Notes: generated from the sequence alone by a model not told the origin. A stretch of 13,287 nucleotides of DNA from Planctomycetota bacterium (GCA_021778575.1 JAJYCH010000049.1:1-13287), one strand, 5' to 3'; counted from the stretch's first letter, positions 1 through 7,293 are shown. Numbers and translations: made by a program.

Positions 1-40
1 CGAACTCCGCGACGCCGAACGTCGGGCCGAGGTTCTCTAA
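1..40 (+). CDS. C-terminal end of an upstream gene (partial)
   Basis: From base 2 the frame reads ELRDAERRAEVL and ends with TAA at 38-40. The charged Glu/Arg/Ala-rich tail could be the end of an alpha-helix or coiled coil. Only 12 residues are visible, so no family can be named. The next gene's ATG lies 9 bp further on in the same direction, so the two are probably co-transcribed. The reading is supported by the amino-acid composition and close spacing only. Confidence 0.4.
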   Translation, partial: ELRDAERRAEVL

Positions 41-49
41 CAGACCAAC

Positions 50-502
50 ATGACCGGATTCAGCAAGCCCCGGAACGACGCCGAGGTCATGTACGTTCTC
101 ACCTTCACCGAAGCGACTGCGGCGATCAAGATCCATCACGAGCAAGACGCCGAGCGGCTCTGGCGGAAGATGGAGCAGCAGCCCGGCCTCAAGAGTCGCG
201 AATATCGGGGGTGGGTGCTTTATGCGAAGGGAAAAGCCGACGCCCTGACCCGATCGATCGAGCGTCGCCGCGAAACCGTGACCGATCTCCTGTCGCGAGC
301 GTTACTTCCCGAAAAACTGGCCAATTCCGAAGCGGCCCGGCGCTACTCGTCCGACTCGCTCAAGGACATCATCAACCGGTTCGAAGCCTATCCCGACGTC
401 GCCGACCTGGTCGCCCGGGCCAGGGCCGCCTTACCGCCCGACGAAAAAAACCCAAACGAAGCCAACGAGCCCGCGAAGTCCGTCGAGCCCCCTCGGTCCT
501 GA
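50..502 (+). CDS. Hypothetical protein, 150 residues
   Basis: I do not recognise the family. An in-frame TAA at 38-40 limits the frame upstream, so the ATG at 50 is the longest possible start. There is no clear Shine-Dalgarno sequence before it. The in-frame ATG at 89, with GAGG just upstream, is an alternative that gives 137 residues. The protein has no signal peptide or membrane segment and looks soluble and mostly helical, with many Arg, Glu and Ala residues across roughly 30-125. The last 20 residues are Pro/Glu/Asn-rich and probably disordered. It follows the upstream stop by 9 bp, which suggests an operon with a gene outside the window. Confidence 0.6.
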   Translation: MTGFSKPRNDAEVMYVLTFTEATAAIKIHHEQDAERLWRKMEQQPGLKSREYRGWVLYAKGKADALTRSIERRRETVTDLLSRALLPEKLANSEAARRYSSDSLKDIINRFEAYPDVADLVARARAALPPDEKNPNEANEPAKSVEPPRS

Positions 503-549
503 GGATCGGACTCGTCGGGTAACTCGGTCGATCGAGCCTGTTTTGTCCG

Positions 550-564
550 GGCCTGAATCAGGCC
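550..564. promoter_or_regulatory. 15-bp near-perfect palindrome before the 584 gene
   Basis: GGCCTGA and TCAGGCC face each other around a single A. The dyad ends 20 bp before the ATG at 584, just ahead of the ribosome binding site. As DNA it could be an operator; as RNA it can form a 5-bp hairpin with a 5-nt loop in the leader. It lacks a T-tract, so it is not a typical terminator for the 50-502 gene. The function is inferred. Confidence 0.3.
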
Positions 565-583
565 GCTTCACCGAGGTCGAGCC

Positions 584-1003
584 ATGATGAAGATGCGCAT
601 CCTTGCTGTTCTGTTCCTGGTGATCGCCGCCGCCGGTGCCGATGCTCCCGATCCGGCGAAGATCAAGGAGAAAGTCACGATCGAGGTCGGCAAGAAGAAG
701 CTCGTGCAGTTCGAACAGAAGGGGGACGACCTGAAGAATCCCAAGGTCGTCGAGAAGGCCGACGACAAGTTGATGATCCCGAGCTTTGATTTCAGCAAGT
801 CGGACGGGAACCTGATCCTGACGACGAAGAACCCGTTTCCCAAGAACCTCAAGTTTCGCGCCCTGGCTCGGCTCAAGGGGCGCAAAGACTATTTCGAGAC
901 AAGCATCGTGCCGGTCCAGAGCGGGCTATTAAGCTTCGAACTCTGGCAAGATCCGATCGAGGAATTGATCTTGTTCGACTTCAAGTTGACCGACGAAAAA
1001 TGA
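584..1003 (+). CDS. Small secreted hypothetical protein
   Basis: The protein has 139 residues and starts with a clear signal peptide: a short Lys/Arg-containing n-region (MMKMR), a hydrophobic core at about 6-17 and an Ala-rich cleavage region near 19-21. The mature part is about 120 residues, lysine-rich, with alternating hydrophobic residues that suggest a small beta-rich domain. It has no cysteines and no membrane anchor, so it is probably periplasmic or exported. ATG 584 is preferred because GAGG lies 8 bp upstream; ATG 587 and ATG 593 would also keep the signal peptide. I do not recognise a family. The stop codon overlaps the stem of the hairpin that ends the convergent gene at 1038. Confidence 0.75.
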   Translation: MMKMRILAVLFLVIAAAGADAPDPAKIKEKVTIEVGKKKLVQFEQKGDDLKNPKVVEKADDKLMIPSFDFSKSDGNLILTTKNPFPKNLKFRALARLKGRKDYFETSIVPVQSGLLSFELWQDPIEELILFDFKLTDEK

Positions 1004-1024
1004 TCCTCGGATTTCCCGAGGATC
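996..1024 (-). terminator. Rho-independent terminator of the SMP-30-like gene
   Basis: A perfect 9-bp stem (GATCCTCGG at 1002-1010, CCGAGGATC at 1016-1024) encloses a 5-nt loop. Read on the minus strand, the stem is followed by A and then five T (complement of 996-1000), as in an intrinsic terminator. It lies 13 bp beyond the stop at 1038. On the plus strand no T-run follows, so it would work poorly for the 584-1003 gene, whose TGA forms part of the stem. Confidence 0.75.
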
Positions 1025-1037
1025 GTGGAGCCTCCGG

Positions 1038-1907
1038 TCAGAATCCTTTGGTGGGAAACCAGGTCAGCGTCCCGGCCTTCATGTCCGGGACCAGCAGATA
1101 CTTGCCGTCCGCCGTGAAGGCAATATCGGCCGCCGATTGAAACTGTTCCGAAAGGAGCCGGGGGGGGTCGGGTTCCGAGCGGACCTGGAACAGGCGGCCG
1201 TTCTTCCAGTCGCCGATGTAGAGCCGGCCGGCCGAATCGCGAGCGATCCCGTCCGTCCCGCCGAATCCGCCGCCAAGTCGCTGGGCCGTCTTCGTCTTGA
1301 GATCAAATCGGTAGAGATAACCGAGGCCGAAGTCGGCGACGATCAGGTGGTCGGGGCCGTCGCAAAGCAGCCCGTTGGGAACCGCGATCGGCGGGTCCGT
1401 CAACTCGCCGTCAAGGACCAGCGTCACCTGTTTCTTCGCGTTGATCCAGAACACCGCTCCCTTCTTCCCGGCCCGGTCTCCCGAGTCGGATACGTAGAAG
1501 TTGTCCACGCCGTCAGACGCGATGTCGTTGAGATAAACGGGCGGCCGAGGAAAATCTCCCGGTCCCGCGTAAACCTCGACCTTGCCTCGGGCATCGATCC
1601 GCCAGACCTTGGTCACGTCGGCCACGTACAGGACATCATTGACGACCACCATCCCCTTGGGATCGTCCAGGCCGACGGCGAAGGTCGTGATCTTGCCGGT
1701 CTCATCGACGATGGCGATGGAGCCATCGCCGGGCGTGTCGCGCTCGCCGATCACCGTCACGTAAATTTTTCCCCCTGGCCCGATGACGACCGATTCCGGG
1801 TTCTTCAACCCCTTGATCGTCTTCGGGTCCTCGGCCCGGGCTGATCCGACGATCAGCAAGCCCAGAGCGAGGGTGATCAATGTTTGTCTGCGAACTGTTG
1901 GTAGCAT
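1038..1907 (-). CDS. Secreted SMP-30/NHL-like beta-propeller protein
   Basis: With the start at 1907 the product has 289 residues. It resembles the SMP-30/gluconolaconase/LRE-like and NHL-repeat propellers, which include lactonases and many proteins of unknown substrate. Residues 1-25 form a signal peptide ending in SARA before EDPK; the VRRQTL stretch weakly resembles a Tat motif. The rest shows repeated propeller blades: P-ESV-IGPGGKIYVT, DPKGM-V-NDVLYVAD, LNDIASDG-NFYVSD, PNGLLCDGPDHLIVAD, TDGIARDSAGRLYIGD and AADIAFTADGKYLLVPD. The reading frame stays open upstream to 1988, but 1907 is preferred: GGGAG lies about 8 bp upstream, the signal peptide begins there, and a promoter-like sequence falls at 1943-1971. 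The enzymatic activity cannot be told from the sequence. Confidence 0.85.
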   Translation of the reverse strand: MLPTVRRQTLITLALGLLIVGSARAEDPKTIKGLKNPESVVIGPGGKIYVTVIGERDTPGDGSIAIVDETGKITTFAVGLDDPKGMVVVNDVLYVADVTKVWRIDARGKVEVYAGPGDFPRPPVYLNDIASDGVDNFYVSDSGDRAGKKGAVFWINAKKQVTLVLDGELTDPPIAVPNGLLCDGPDHLIVADFGLGYLYRFDLKTKTAQRLGGGFGGTDGIARDSAGRLYIGDWKNGRLFQVRSEPDPPRLLSEQFQSAADIAFTADGKYLLVPDMKAGTLTWFPTKGF

Positions 1908-1942
1908 GTTGAATCTCCCGTGGTCTGGCGATGTTCCCTGAC

Positions 1943-1971
1943 ATGATACCGAACGATCGAACGGAGTCCAA
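1943..1971 (-). promoter_or_regulatory. Putative sigma-70-type promoter of the SMP-30-like gene
   Basis: On the minus strand TTGGAC (1966-1971) and TATCAT (1943-1948) are 17 bp apart. The -10 box matches the consensus at 5 of 6 bases, the -35 at 3 of 6. Transcription would start near 1936, giving a leader of about 30 nt that contains the GGGAG ribosome binding site. Planctomycete promoters are poorly defined, so this is a candidate only. Confidence 0.4.
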
Positions 1972-2095
1972 TCGTCGGTCGTCGCCACCGGCCCGAGTCA
2001 TCGTAAGTCATTTTCCGAAGTAAACTTTCGGATATCCGCGGGCTTTCTGTCCCGGAACGAAAGCCTCCCTCCAAGCCGGACGATCCGGATAATCT

Positions 2096-2123
2096 GGATA
2101 TTGTGCATATCGCTTAAATATCC
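2096..2123. promoter_or_regulatory. Inverted repeat GGATATT-N14-AATATCC, candidate operator
   Basis: The two 7-bp arms are perfect and their centres are 21 bp apart, about two helical turns, as often seen for dimeric regulators. The dyad overlaps the weak plus-strand promoter candidate ahead of the sigma factor gene. A related palindrome, CGGATATCCG, lies 67 bp upstream at 2029-2038. The regulator is unknown. Confidence 0.3.
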
Positions 2124-2511
2124 AATAACTCCCAGACTTCCAAACCTTCTTAAGTTCCCAGAATTTACTTCCGATACCTGATCGCAGGTTGAGGTCGATT
2201 TGGTTCGGCTCGTTGCTGACGGGTCAGGATGAATCCAGGCTCTTTCTGGGAGCGTTGGGTTCGTTTTGGACGGGGAAACGGGGCGTTGGGTCGGTCATCG
2301 ACACGCGGAAGAGGTTGTGTCTCGGGGTCGGCGGTGGAGGCCGCGACGGCCGGCGGGATCTCGCAAGTTTCCTGGTTTTTTCGCGGCCCGACGTGGAGCG
2401 GACGGCTCGCCTTCGAGCATCGGGGCGCAGCCCCGTGGACCCTGTCGGGCCGGCTCGACCCGACCCGTTTGGGGCGGAACCACTCACGACTGACCGACGA
2501 CGAGGATCTTC

Positions 2512-3348
2512 ATGGCCCGTATTCGACGACACCGCCGAGACACGGTGCAGAGCCCCCTGGAGACTTATCTCCGGGAGATCAACGAGACGGCGCTCTTGAC
2601 CGCTGATGAAGAGAAGATGCTCGCCCGAAGGATTGCCGACGGCGATCGATCGGCCCGAGACCGGATGGTCCGGGCCAATCTCCGACTGGTGGTCAATATC
2701 GCGAGAGGGTATGTCGGTAAAGGGCTGGCGTTGCAGGATCTGATCGAGGAAGGGAATCTCGGCTTGCTCCGGGCGGTCGAGGGATTCGACCCCAACGTGG
2801 GAACCCGGTTCAGTACTTACGCCAGCTACTGGATCAAGCAATCGATCAAGCGGGCACTGGTCAATACCGCCAAGCCGATCCGAATCCCGGCTTACATGGT
2901 TGAGCTACTCTGCAAGTGGCGGCGGATGGCCGCCGACCTTCAGGACACGTTCAAGCGTCCGGCCACGGTCGAAGAAATCGCCAAGGCGCTTGAACTGCCC
3001 AAGAAGAAGCTAGCGATCGTCAAGAAGGCGATCAAGGTTTACAACCTCGTTCCCCAGACCGATCAGCCCGAGAACGGCTGGAGCCTGGGCGAGATGTTGA
3101 TGGACGAGCGGATCAAGGCTCCGGATGTCGAGATGGTCGAGGCTGATAACCTCAAACTGGTGATGCACCGGCTTGACGAGATGGACAAACGCGAGGCGAC
3201 CGTCCTCCGGATGCGGTTTGGTTTGAACGACGACCCGCCCAAGACCTTGAAGGAAATCGGCGAGTCGCTCGGCCTGACCCGCGAACGGGTCCGTCAGATC
3301 GAGAATGAGGCACTCGGCAAGCTCTCGGCGACGTTCCTCGCCGATTGA
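2512..3348 (+). CDS. RpoD/SigA-family RNA polymerase sigma factor (group 2 type)
   Basis: The 278-residue protein is a sigma-70-family factor that directs RNA polymerase to promoters. Region 1.2 is at about 14-42 (SPLETYLREINE). Region 2 is at about 48-118, including core binding (LRLVVNIARGYVGKG, LQDLIEEGNLGLL) and -10 recognition (FSTYASYWIKQSIKRA). Region 3 spans about 125-200. Region 4 ends with the -35-reading helix-turn-helix at 245-271 (TLKEIGESLGLTRERVRQIE). Region 1.1 and the large non-conserved insert of a primary RpoD are absent, so this is probably an alternative, RpoS-like factor. ATG 2512 is preceded by GAGGA 5 bp away. It stands alone, with a long upstream region, and converges on the PEP-CTERM gene with a 6-bp gap. 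Its regulon is unknown. Confidence 0.93.
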   Translation: MARIRRHRRDTVQSPLETYLREINETALLTADEEKMLARRIADGDRSARDRMVRANLRLVVNIARGYVGKGLALQDLIEEGNLGLLRAVEGFDPNVGTRFSTYASYWIKQSIKRALVNTAKPIRIPAYMVELLCKWRRMAADLQDTFKRPATVEEIAKALELPKKKLAIVKKAIKVYNLVPQTDQPENGWSLGEMLMDERIKAPDVEMVEADNLKLVMHRLDEMDKREATVLRMRFGLNDDPPKTLKEIGESLGLTRERVRQIENEALGKLSATFLAD

Positions 3349-3354
3349 TCGAGA

Positions 3355-4098
3355 TCAGGCGGTCAGGTCCGACGGAGCGATCCGCCGCCGTCCTCGATAG
3401 AACAGACCAGCCCCGCAGGCCAGCAGGACGAACAGGGCGGCGGGTTCGGGAACCGGGCTCGGCGAGTTGAGCAAGGCGACCGGATGCGTGTTCGTCAGGA
3501 CCTTCTCGCTCGAGAAATCCGACGTGAACACGCCGTCGAAGGTGCTGTTCGCCTCCGAGGTCACCCGGATGTAGGCGTCGGAACCGTAGAGCGACGCCAG
3601 CGTTCCGCCGGTGATCTTGAGCGTCAGGTCAAACAGGTCTTCGTTGTTGACCATCGGCTTCAAGGTCTGCGAGCCGAACGCGGTCGGCGTCCCCGACAGG
3701 AGCAGTCCGGTATACGTCTGCCCGCCGATGTTCACGGTCCCGTAGACCTGGAACGAGTTGAGCGGGCTCGACATCAGGTTGCCGTTCTTGTCGAGAACGG
3801 CTGTTAACGTCTCGGACTGAATGTTGTTCGCGGTCGCGTTGATGTTCGACTCGACGAATCCTCCCGAAGGCGTCGTTCCGCTGGTCAGCAAGAACGGAAC
3901 GTTCGCGAGCTTGAAGACTCCGGTTTGCGTTTGCGCGTTATAAGCATAAGACTGATAACCGTTAGCAAACGCCGAGATGTCGGGATATTCGCGAGTGTCG
4001 TTGGGCCGGAGCAGCGCGGCGGAGCCCGTCGAAACGACGCTCGTGCAAAACAGTAGGATCAAGCCGGCTGAGAGGCTGAGGCGGTGCATCCGTTGCAT
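3355..4098 (-). CDS. PEP-CTERM sorting domain protein
   Basis: The 247-residue protein is exported and probably surface-associated. It has an N-terminal signal peptide (hydrophobic 7-22, cleavage near GSAA at 25-28). At the C-terminus is a textbook PEP-CTERM sorting signal: VPEP at 216-219, a hydrophobic helix at about 220-234 and the basic tail RGRRR at 235-239. In this system an exosortase recognises and cleaves the tripartite signal; no exosortase gene lies in the window. The middle part is Thr/Ser/Asn/Gly-rich and likely beta-stranded, with no recognised catalytic motif. ATG 4098 has AAGGAAG 7 bp upstream; M4 is a less likely start. The gene converges on the sigma factor gene, and no clear terminator fits in the 6-bp gap. 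Confidence 0.9.
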   Translation of the reverse strand: MQRMHRLSLSAGLILLFCTSVVSTGSAALLRPNDTREYPDISAFANGYQSYAYNAQTQTGVFKLANVPFLLTSGTTPSGGFVESNINATANNIQSETLTAVLDKNGNLMSSPLNSFQVYGTVNIGGQTYTGLLLSGTPTAFGSQTLKPMVNNEDLFDLTLKITGGTLASLYGSDAYIRVTSEANSTFDGVFTSDFSSEKVLTNTHPVALLNSPSPVPEPAALFVLLACGAGLFYRGRRRIAPSDLTA

Positions 4099-4707
4099 GG
4101 TGGGTCTTCCTTGGAGCCAGCCGTCGATCGGACCTTTCCCTGGTGTGCAATCAAGGTTCGACGGAGCGTTGCGAAACGTGGGGTAATCGCAATTCAGGGC
4201 AATTCATCGGAACCATGCCGGACCCGGCCATGAAGCTCGTGATCGCTCACGAGGTGCCGGGCGGACGCCCTCCGGGCGCCGGTGGTTCGGGGTCAATCAA
4301 GGGCGATGTTGAAGCACGATCAGAGCCCGAGGAAGGGCCGGCGTTCGGAGGCTTCAACGATTTTTGACGAGGGTAGCGGTCGAGATGGGATTTTGGACCA
4401 TCCGGATTCCGTTCCGAAACGATGCCGACTCCTGGGTGCCACGCTTTCCTCGGAAAATCCTGTGAGGAAACGTCAATCAGGCCATCCGATCTCTTGGTTG
4501 CCGAGATTGGACGTGGAGCGAGCGTGATTAAAACCGCCATCGACCAACCTGTCAATCACGATTTTTCGCCCGGATCGAAAATAGCCGAGGAACCACGACG
4601 GTGCTCGACTCCGGACAACTCTCGCGGCGTCTTGTCGGAGGAGCCGTTTGCCCGGATAATGGAAGCTCGTCTCTCAATCGCCGCTTCACCGTCCGGAAGG
4701 CCTTCCC
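4099..4707. other. Intergenic region without a convincing gene
   Basis: About 600 bp lie between the divergent PEP-CTERM and U32 genes and should carry the promoters of both. Short open frames occur, but none has a good ribosome binding site or a recognisable product. Visible details are a direct repeat GCAATTCA at 4189-4196 and 4199-4206, 10 bp apart, upstream of the PEP-CTERM gene, and a 5-bp hairpin CGCCC-TCC-GGGCG at 4266-4278. I could not identify a strong promoter, RNA gene or riboswitch here. Confidence 0.5.
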
Positions 4708-7227
4708 TTGTCGACCGTCGCCGAGCCCTCGATCGCCACCACTCGAACCCTTGCCCGACCCGAACTCCTGGCCCCGGCCGGAGATCGAACCTGCCTGGTC
4801 GCGGCTGTCGAGAATGGCGCCGACGCCGTTTATTTTGGACTTCAGGGCCATAACGCGCGGGCCAGGGCGGTCAACTTCGCGGTCGAGACACTCCCCGAAG
4901 TGATGGCCTGGCTCCATCAGCGCGGGGTCAAAGGATATGTCACACTCAACACCCTGGCGTTCTCTCGCGAACTGGAAGATCTCGAAACGACCGTTCGTCT
5001 CGTCGCCGAGGCTGGGGTCGACGCGGTGATCGTCCAGGATGTCGGACTGGCCCGATTGATCCGCGCGATCACGCCCGACCTCGAAATCCATGCATCAACC
5101 CAGATGTCGGTCACCGGGGCCGAGGGCGTTCAGCTTGCGAAGGAACTGGGTTGCACCCGGGTCATCCTGGCCCGGGAACTTTCGCTGCGTGAGATCGCCC
5201 GGATTCGCGACGAATCGGCGTTGCCGGTCGAGGTTTTCGTCCACGGCGCGCTCTGCGTCGCCTACTCGGGACAGTGCTTGACCAGCGAGGCCCTCGGCGG
5301 CCGATCCGCTAACCGAGGGGAATGCGCCCAGGCCTGCCGCCTGCCTTATGAGATCGTCTGCGATGGTGTGCTCCAGGATCTCGACGACATCAAGTACCTG
5401 CTCAGCCCGCAGGATCTCGCGGCGTTCGATCTGATCCCCCAGTTGATCGAGCTGGGGGTCGCCAGCCTGAAGATCGAAGGGCGGCTCAAAACTCCCGAAT
5501 ACGTCGCGAACATCACGCGGCACTACCGTCAGGCGATCGATACGGCGCTGGCGGGTCGGCCGGTCGAACTCGAACGTCGCCAGATCCAGGAGATGGAACT
5601 CTCGTTCTCGCGAGGGTTCAGCCACGGCTTCTTCGATGGCAATAACCATAAAGTTCTGGTCCGGGGGGATTACGCCAAGAAACGTGGGATCTTCGTCGGC
5701 GAGGTCAAGGCGGTCGTCGGCTCGAAGATTCGGCTCGACCTCGCGGCTCCGGTGAAGCCGGGCGATGGCCTGGTTCTCGATGGCGATGAGTCGTCGGGCG
5801 TTCCCGAGCAGGGGGGGCGGGTTTACGAGGTCTCACGCCTGGGGAATCGTCCGGTCGGCCCCGAAGGACTCGCCTCGGGACCGGCCGAACTGGGCTTCGG
5901 CCGACGTGATCTCGACCTCCATCAGGTCCGTCCCGGTCAGCGAATCTGGAAGACCGACGACCCCGAACTGACCCGCCGGCTCCGCCAGTCGTTCGAGGGA
6001 GCGCCGAAACGGAAAGTCGCTCTGGAGATCGAGATCCGCGCGATCGTCGGCGAGCCGCTGGTGCTTCGAGGTCAGGCCGCGAACGGTGCCCGGGCCGAGG
6101 TCGCGACCGACTTCTCGCTCGCGATCGCCGCGAATCAGCCGGCGACGGTCGACGCCTTGCGCGATCAGGTCGACCGTCTCGGCGGGACGATTTACGAACT
6201 GACTCACTGTATCGCCACGATCGAGGGAACCCCGCTGGTCCCGAGAAGCGTGCTGAACAAGCTCCGGCGTGATCTGGTCGAACAGCTCGACCGGGCCTCG
6301 CTCGTTCCGGGTCGAACGCTCGCCGAGGGGAGCGTCCTGGCCCAGCTTCGGCCGCGATTGGCCGATCCCAGCCCGGTCCGACCGGTTCCCAGCCTGTCGG
6401 CGCTCTGTCGAACCACCGCGCAGATCGAGGCGGCCGTGCGCTCGGGGATCACGACGATCTATGCCGAGTACCAGGACATCAAACTTTATCCCGAGGCCGT
6501 CGCCGCCGCTCGGGAACGGGGCGGGACCGAGATCTTCCTGGCCACGCCGCGCATCCAGAAACCGGGCGAGGCCAATATCTTCCGATTTCTCGCCAAGCAG
6601 GGGGCCGACGGACTGCTGGTCCGTAACGCGGGGGGATTGCTTTATGCGTCGGAGCACGAGATTCCGTTCGTGGCCGATTTCTCGCTGAATGCGGCGAATG
6701 AACTCGCCGTCGACTTCTACAAAGGGCGCGGAGCCTTGCGAGTGACGGCGTCGTACGACCTGAGCTTCGAGCAGCTTGACGACCTGATCCGAGCGGTCCC
6801 GCCCGAATGGCTCGAAGTGGTTTTGCACCAGCAAATCCCGATGTTTCATATGGAACATTGCGTTTTCTGTGCGTTCCTGTCGCCCGGGACCGACGCGACG
6901 AACTGCGGTCGCCCGTGCGACCACCATGACGTCAAGCTCCGCGACCGGGTCGGAATGGAACATCCGTTGAAGGCCGACGTCGGTTGCCGGAACACGCTCT
7001 ACAACGCGGTCCCGCAGACCGCCGCCGAATATCTCCCACGCTTGCTCGACCGGGGAGTGACCCGGTTCCGCGTCGAGTTTCTCGACGATTCGCCGGCGGC
7101 CGTCACCCGGACCCTGAGCCTGTATGCCGAGGCTCTCCAGGGGGGACGAGATCCGAAGAACCTCTGGCGCGACCTGAAAGCGACCGGAAAGTATGGGGTG
7201 ACTCGCGGAGCCCTGGCGATCCTTTGA
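4708..7227 (+). CDS. U32-family protein, probable RNA hydroxylation factor (RlhA/TrhP-like)
   Basis: The 839-residue protein belongs to peptidase family U32. Characterised bacterial members (RlhA for 23S rRNA, TrhP for tRNA) are needed for hydroxylation of RNA bases and carry an iron-sulfur cluster. The N-terminal TIM-barrel-like domain begins with PELLAPAGD (18-26). The family signature EVFVHGALCVAYSGQCLTS is at 175-193. It supplies two of four cysteines, C183, C190, C206 and C210, expected to bind the cluster. SLKIEGRLKTPEYV follows further on. A second quartet near the C-terminus (C718, C721, C733, C737) precedes LRDRVG and GCRNTLYN. At 839 residues it is longer than E. coli RlhA (about 650). 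The start is TTG: in-frame TAA at 4657-4659 closes the frame, and GGAAGG lies about 7 bp upstream. The exact substrate is unknown; the old protease label is less likely. Confidence 0.9.
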   Translation: MSTVAEPSIATTRTLARPELLAPAGDRTCLVAAVENGADAVYFGLQGHNARARAVNFAVETLPEVMAWLHQRGVKGYVTLNTLAFSRELEDLETTVRLVAEAGVDAVIVQDVGLARLIRAITPDLEIHASTQMSVTGAEGVQLAKELGCTRVILARELSLREIARIRDESALPVEVFVHGALCVAYSGQCLTSEALGGRSANRGECAQACRLPYEIVCDGVLQDLDDIKYLLSPQDLAAFDLIPQLIELGVASLKIEGRLKTPEYVANITRHYRQAIDTALAGRPVELERRQIQEMELSFSRGFSHGFFDGNNHKVLVRGDYAKKRGIFVGEVKAVVGSKIRLDLAAPVKPGDGLVLDGDESSGVPEQGGRVYEVSRLGNRPVGPEGLASGPAELGFGRRDLDLHQVRPGQRIWKTDDPELTRRLRQSFEGAPKRKVALEIEIRAIVGEPLVLRGQAANGARAEVATDFSLAIAANQPATVDALRDQVDRLGGTIYELTHCIATIEGTPLVPRSVLNKLRRDLVEQLDRASLVPGRTLAEGSVLAQLRPRLADPSPVRPVPSLSALCRTTAQIEAAVRSGITTIYAEYQDIKLYPEAVAAARERGGTEIFLATPRIQKPGEANIFRFLAKQGADGLLVRNAGGLLYASEHEIPFVADFSLNAANELAVDFYKGRGALRVTASYDLSFEQLDDLIRAVPPEWLEVVLHQQIPMFHMEHCVFCAFLSPGTDATNCGRPCDHHDVKLRDRVGMEHPLKADVGCRNTLYNAVPQTAAEYLPRLLDRGVTRFRVEFLDDSPAAVTRTLSLYAEALQGGRDPKNLWRDLKATGKYGVTRGALAIL

Positions 7228-7253
7228 CGAACTCCGCGTGTCTCTCGTATGAT
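7224..7253 (+). promoter_or_regulatory. Putative sigma-70-type promoter of the toxin-antitoxin operon
   Basis: TTGACG (7224-7229) and TATGAT (7248-7253) are separated by 18 bp; each matches the consensus at 5 of 6 bases, the best promoter match I found in the window. The -35 box overlaps the TGA stop of the U32 gene (7225-7227). Transcription would start near 7260, about 34 nt before the antitoxin ATG. Confidence 0.55.
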
Positions 7254-7279
7254 CAGTCCCGGTGGGATGGTTGAGAGGG

Positions 7280-7287
7280 GAGATCTC
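7280..7287. promoter_or_regulatory. Palindrome GAGATCTC in the antitoxin leader
   Basis: This perfect 8-bp palindrome overlaps the GGGGAG ribosome binding site and lies just downstream of the predicted transcription start. AbrB-type antitoxins often bind near their own promoter and repress it, so this is a plausible autoregulatory site. An 8-bp palindrome can also arise by chance. Confidence 0.25.
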
Positions 7288-7293
7288 TGAAAG

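Larger units (their letters stand above)
1908..2511. other. Divergent intergenic region without a convincing gene
   Basis: About 600 bp separate the minus-strand propeller gene from the sigma factor gene. The part at about 2085-2180 is clearly richer in A+T than its surroundings and is the likely regulatory core. It contains the perfect palindrome CGGATATCCG (2029-2038), GGATAAT (2087-2093), and GGATATT (2096-2102) facing AATATCC (2117-2123). A weak promoter candidate on plus is TTGTGC (2101-2106), 17 bp, AATAAC (2124-2129). From about 2190 to 2511 the DNA is GC-rich and can be read in several frames, but none shows a recognisable protein or a good ribosome binding site; it may be a long leader. 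A 6-bp hairpin with loop GCA lies at 2421-2435. Confidence 0.5.

Noticed and set aside
2189..2606. Overlapping plus-strand open frames upstream of the sigma factor
   Set aside because: They run into the sigma gene in other frames, lack good ribosome binding sites and have low-complexity Arg/Gly-rich translations.
3340..3360. Hairpin TGATC-GA-GATCA at the convergent sigma/PEP-CTERM ends as a terminator
   Set aside because: The loop is only 2 nt, the stem 5 bp, and no T-run follows on either strand.
4266..4278. CGCCC-TCC-GGGCG hairpin as a terminator
   Set aside because: It has no T-run and lies far from any gene end; it is too short to call a functional element.
4143..4853. Several short open frames between the PEP-CTERM and U32 genes
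   Set aside because: No recognisable products, no supported starts, and they overlap each other on both strands.
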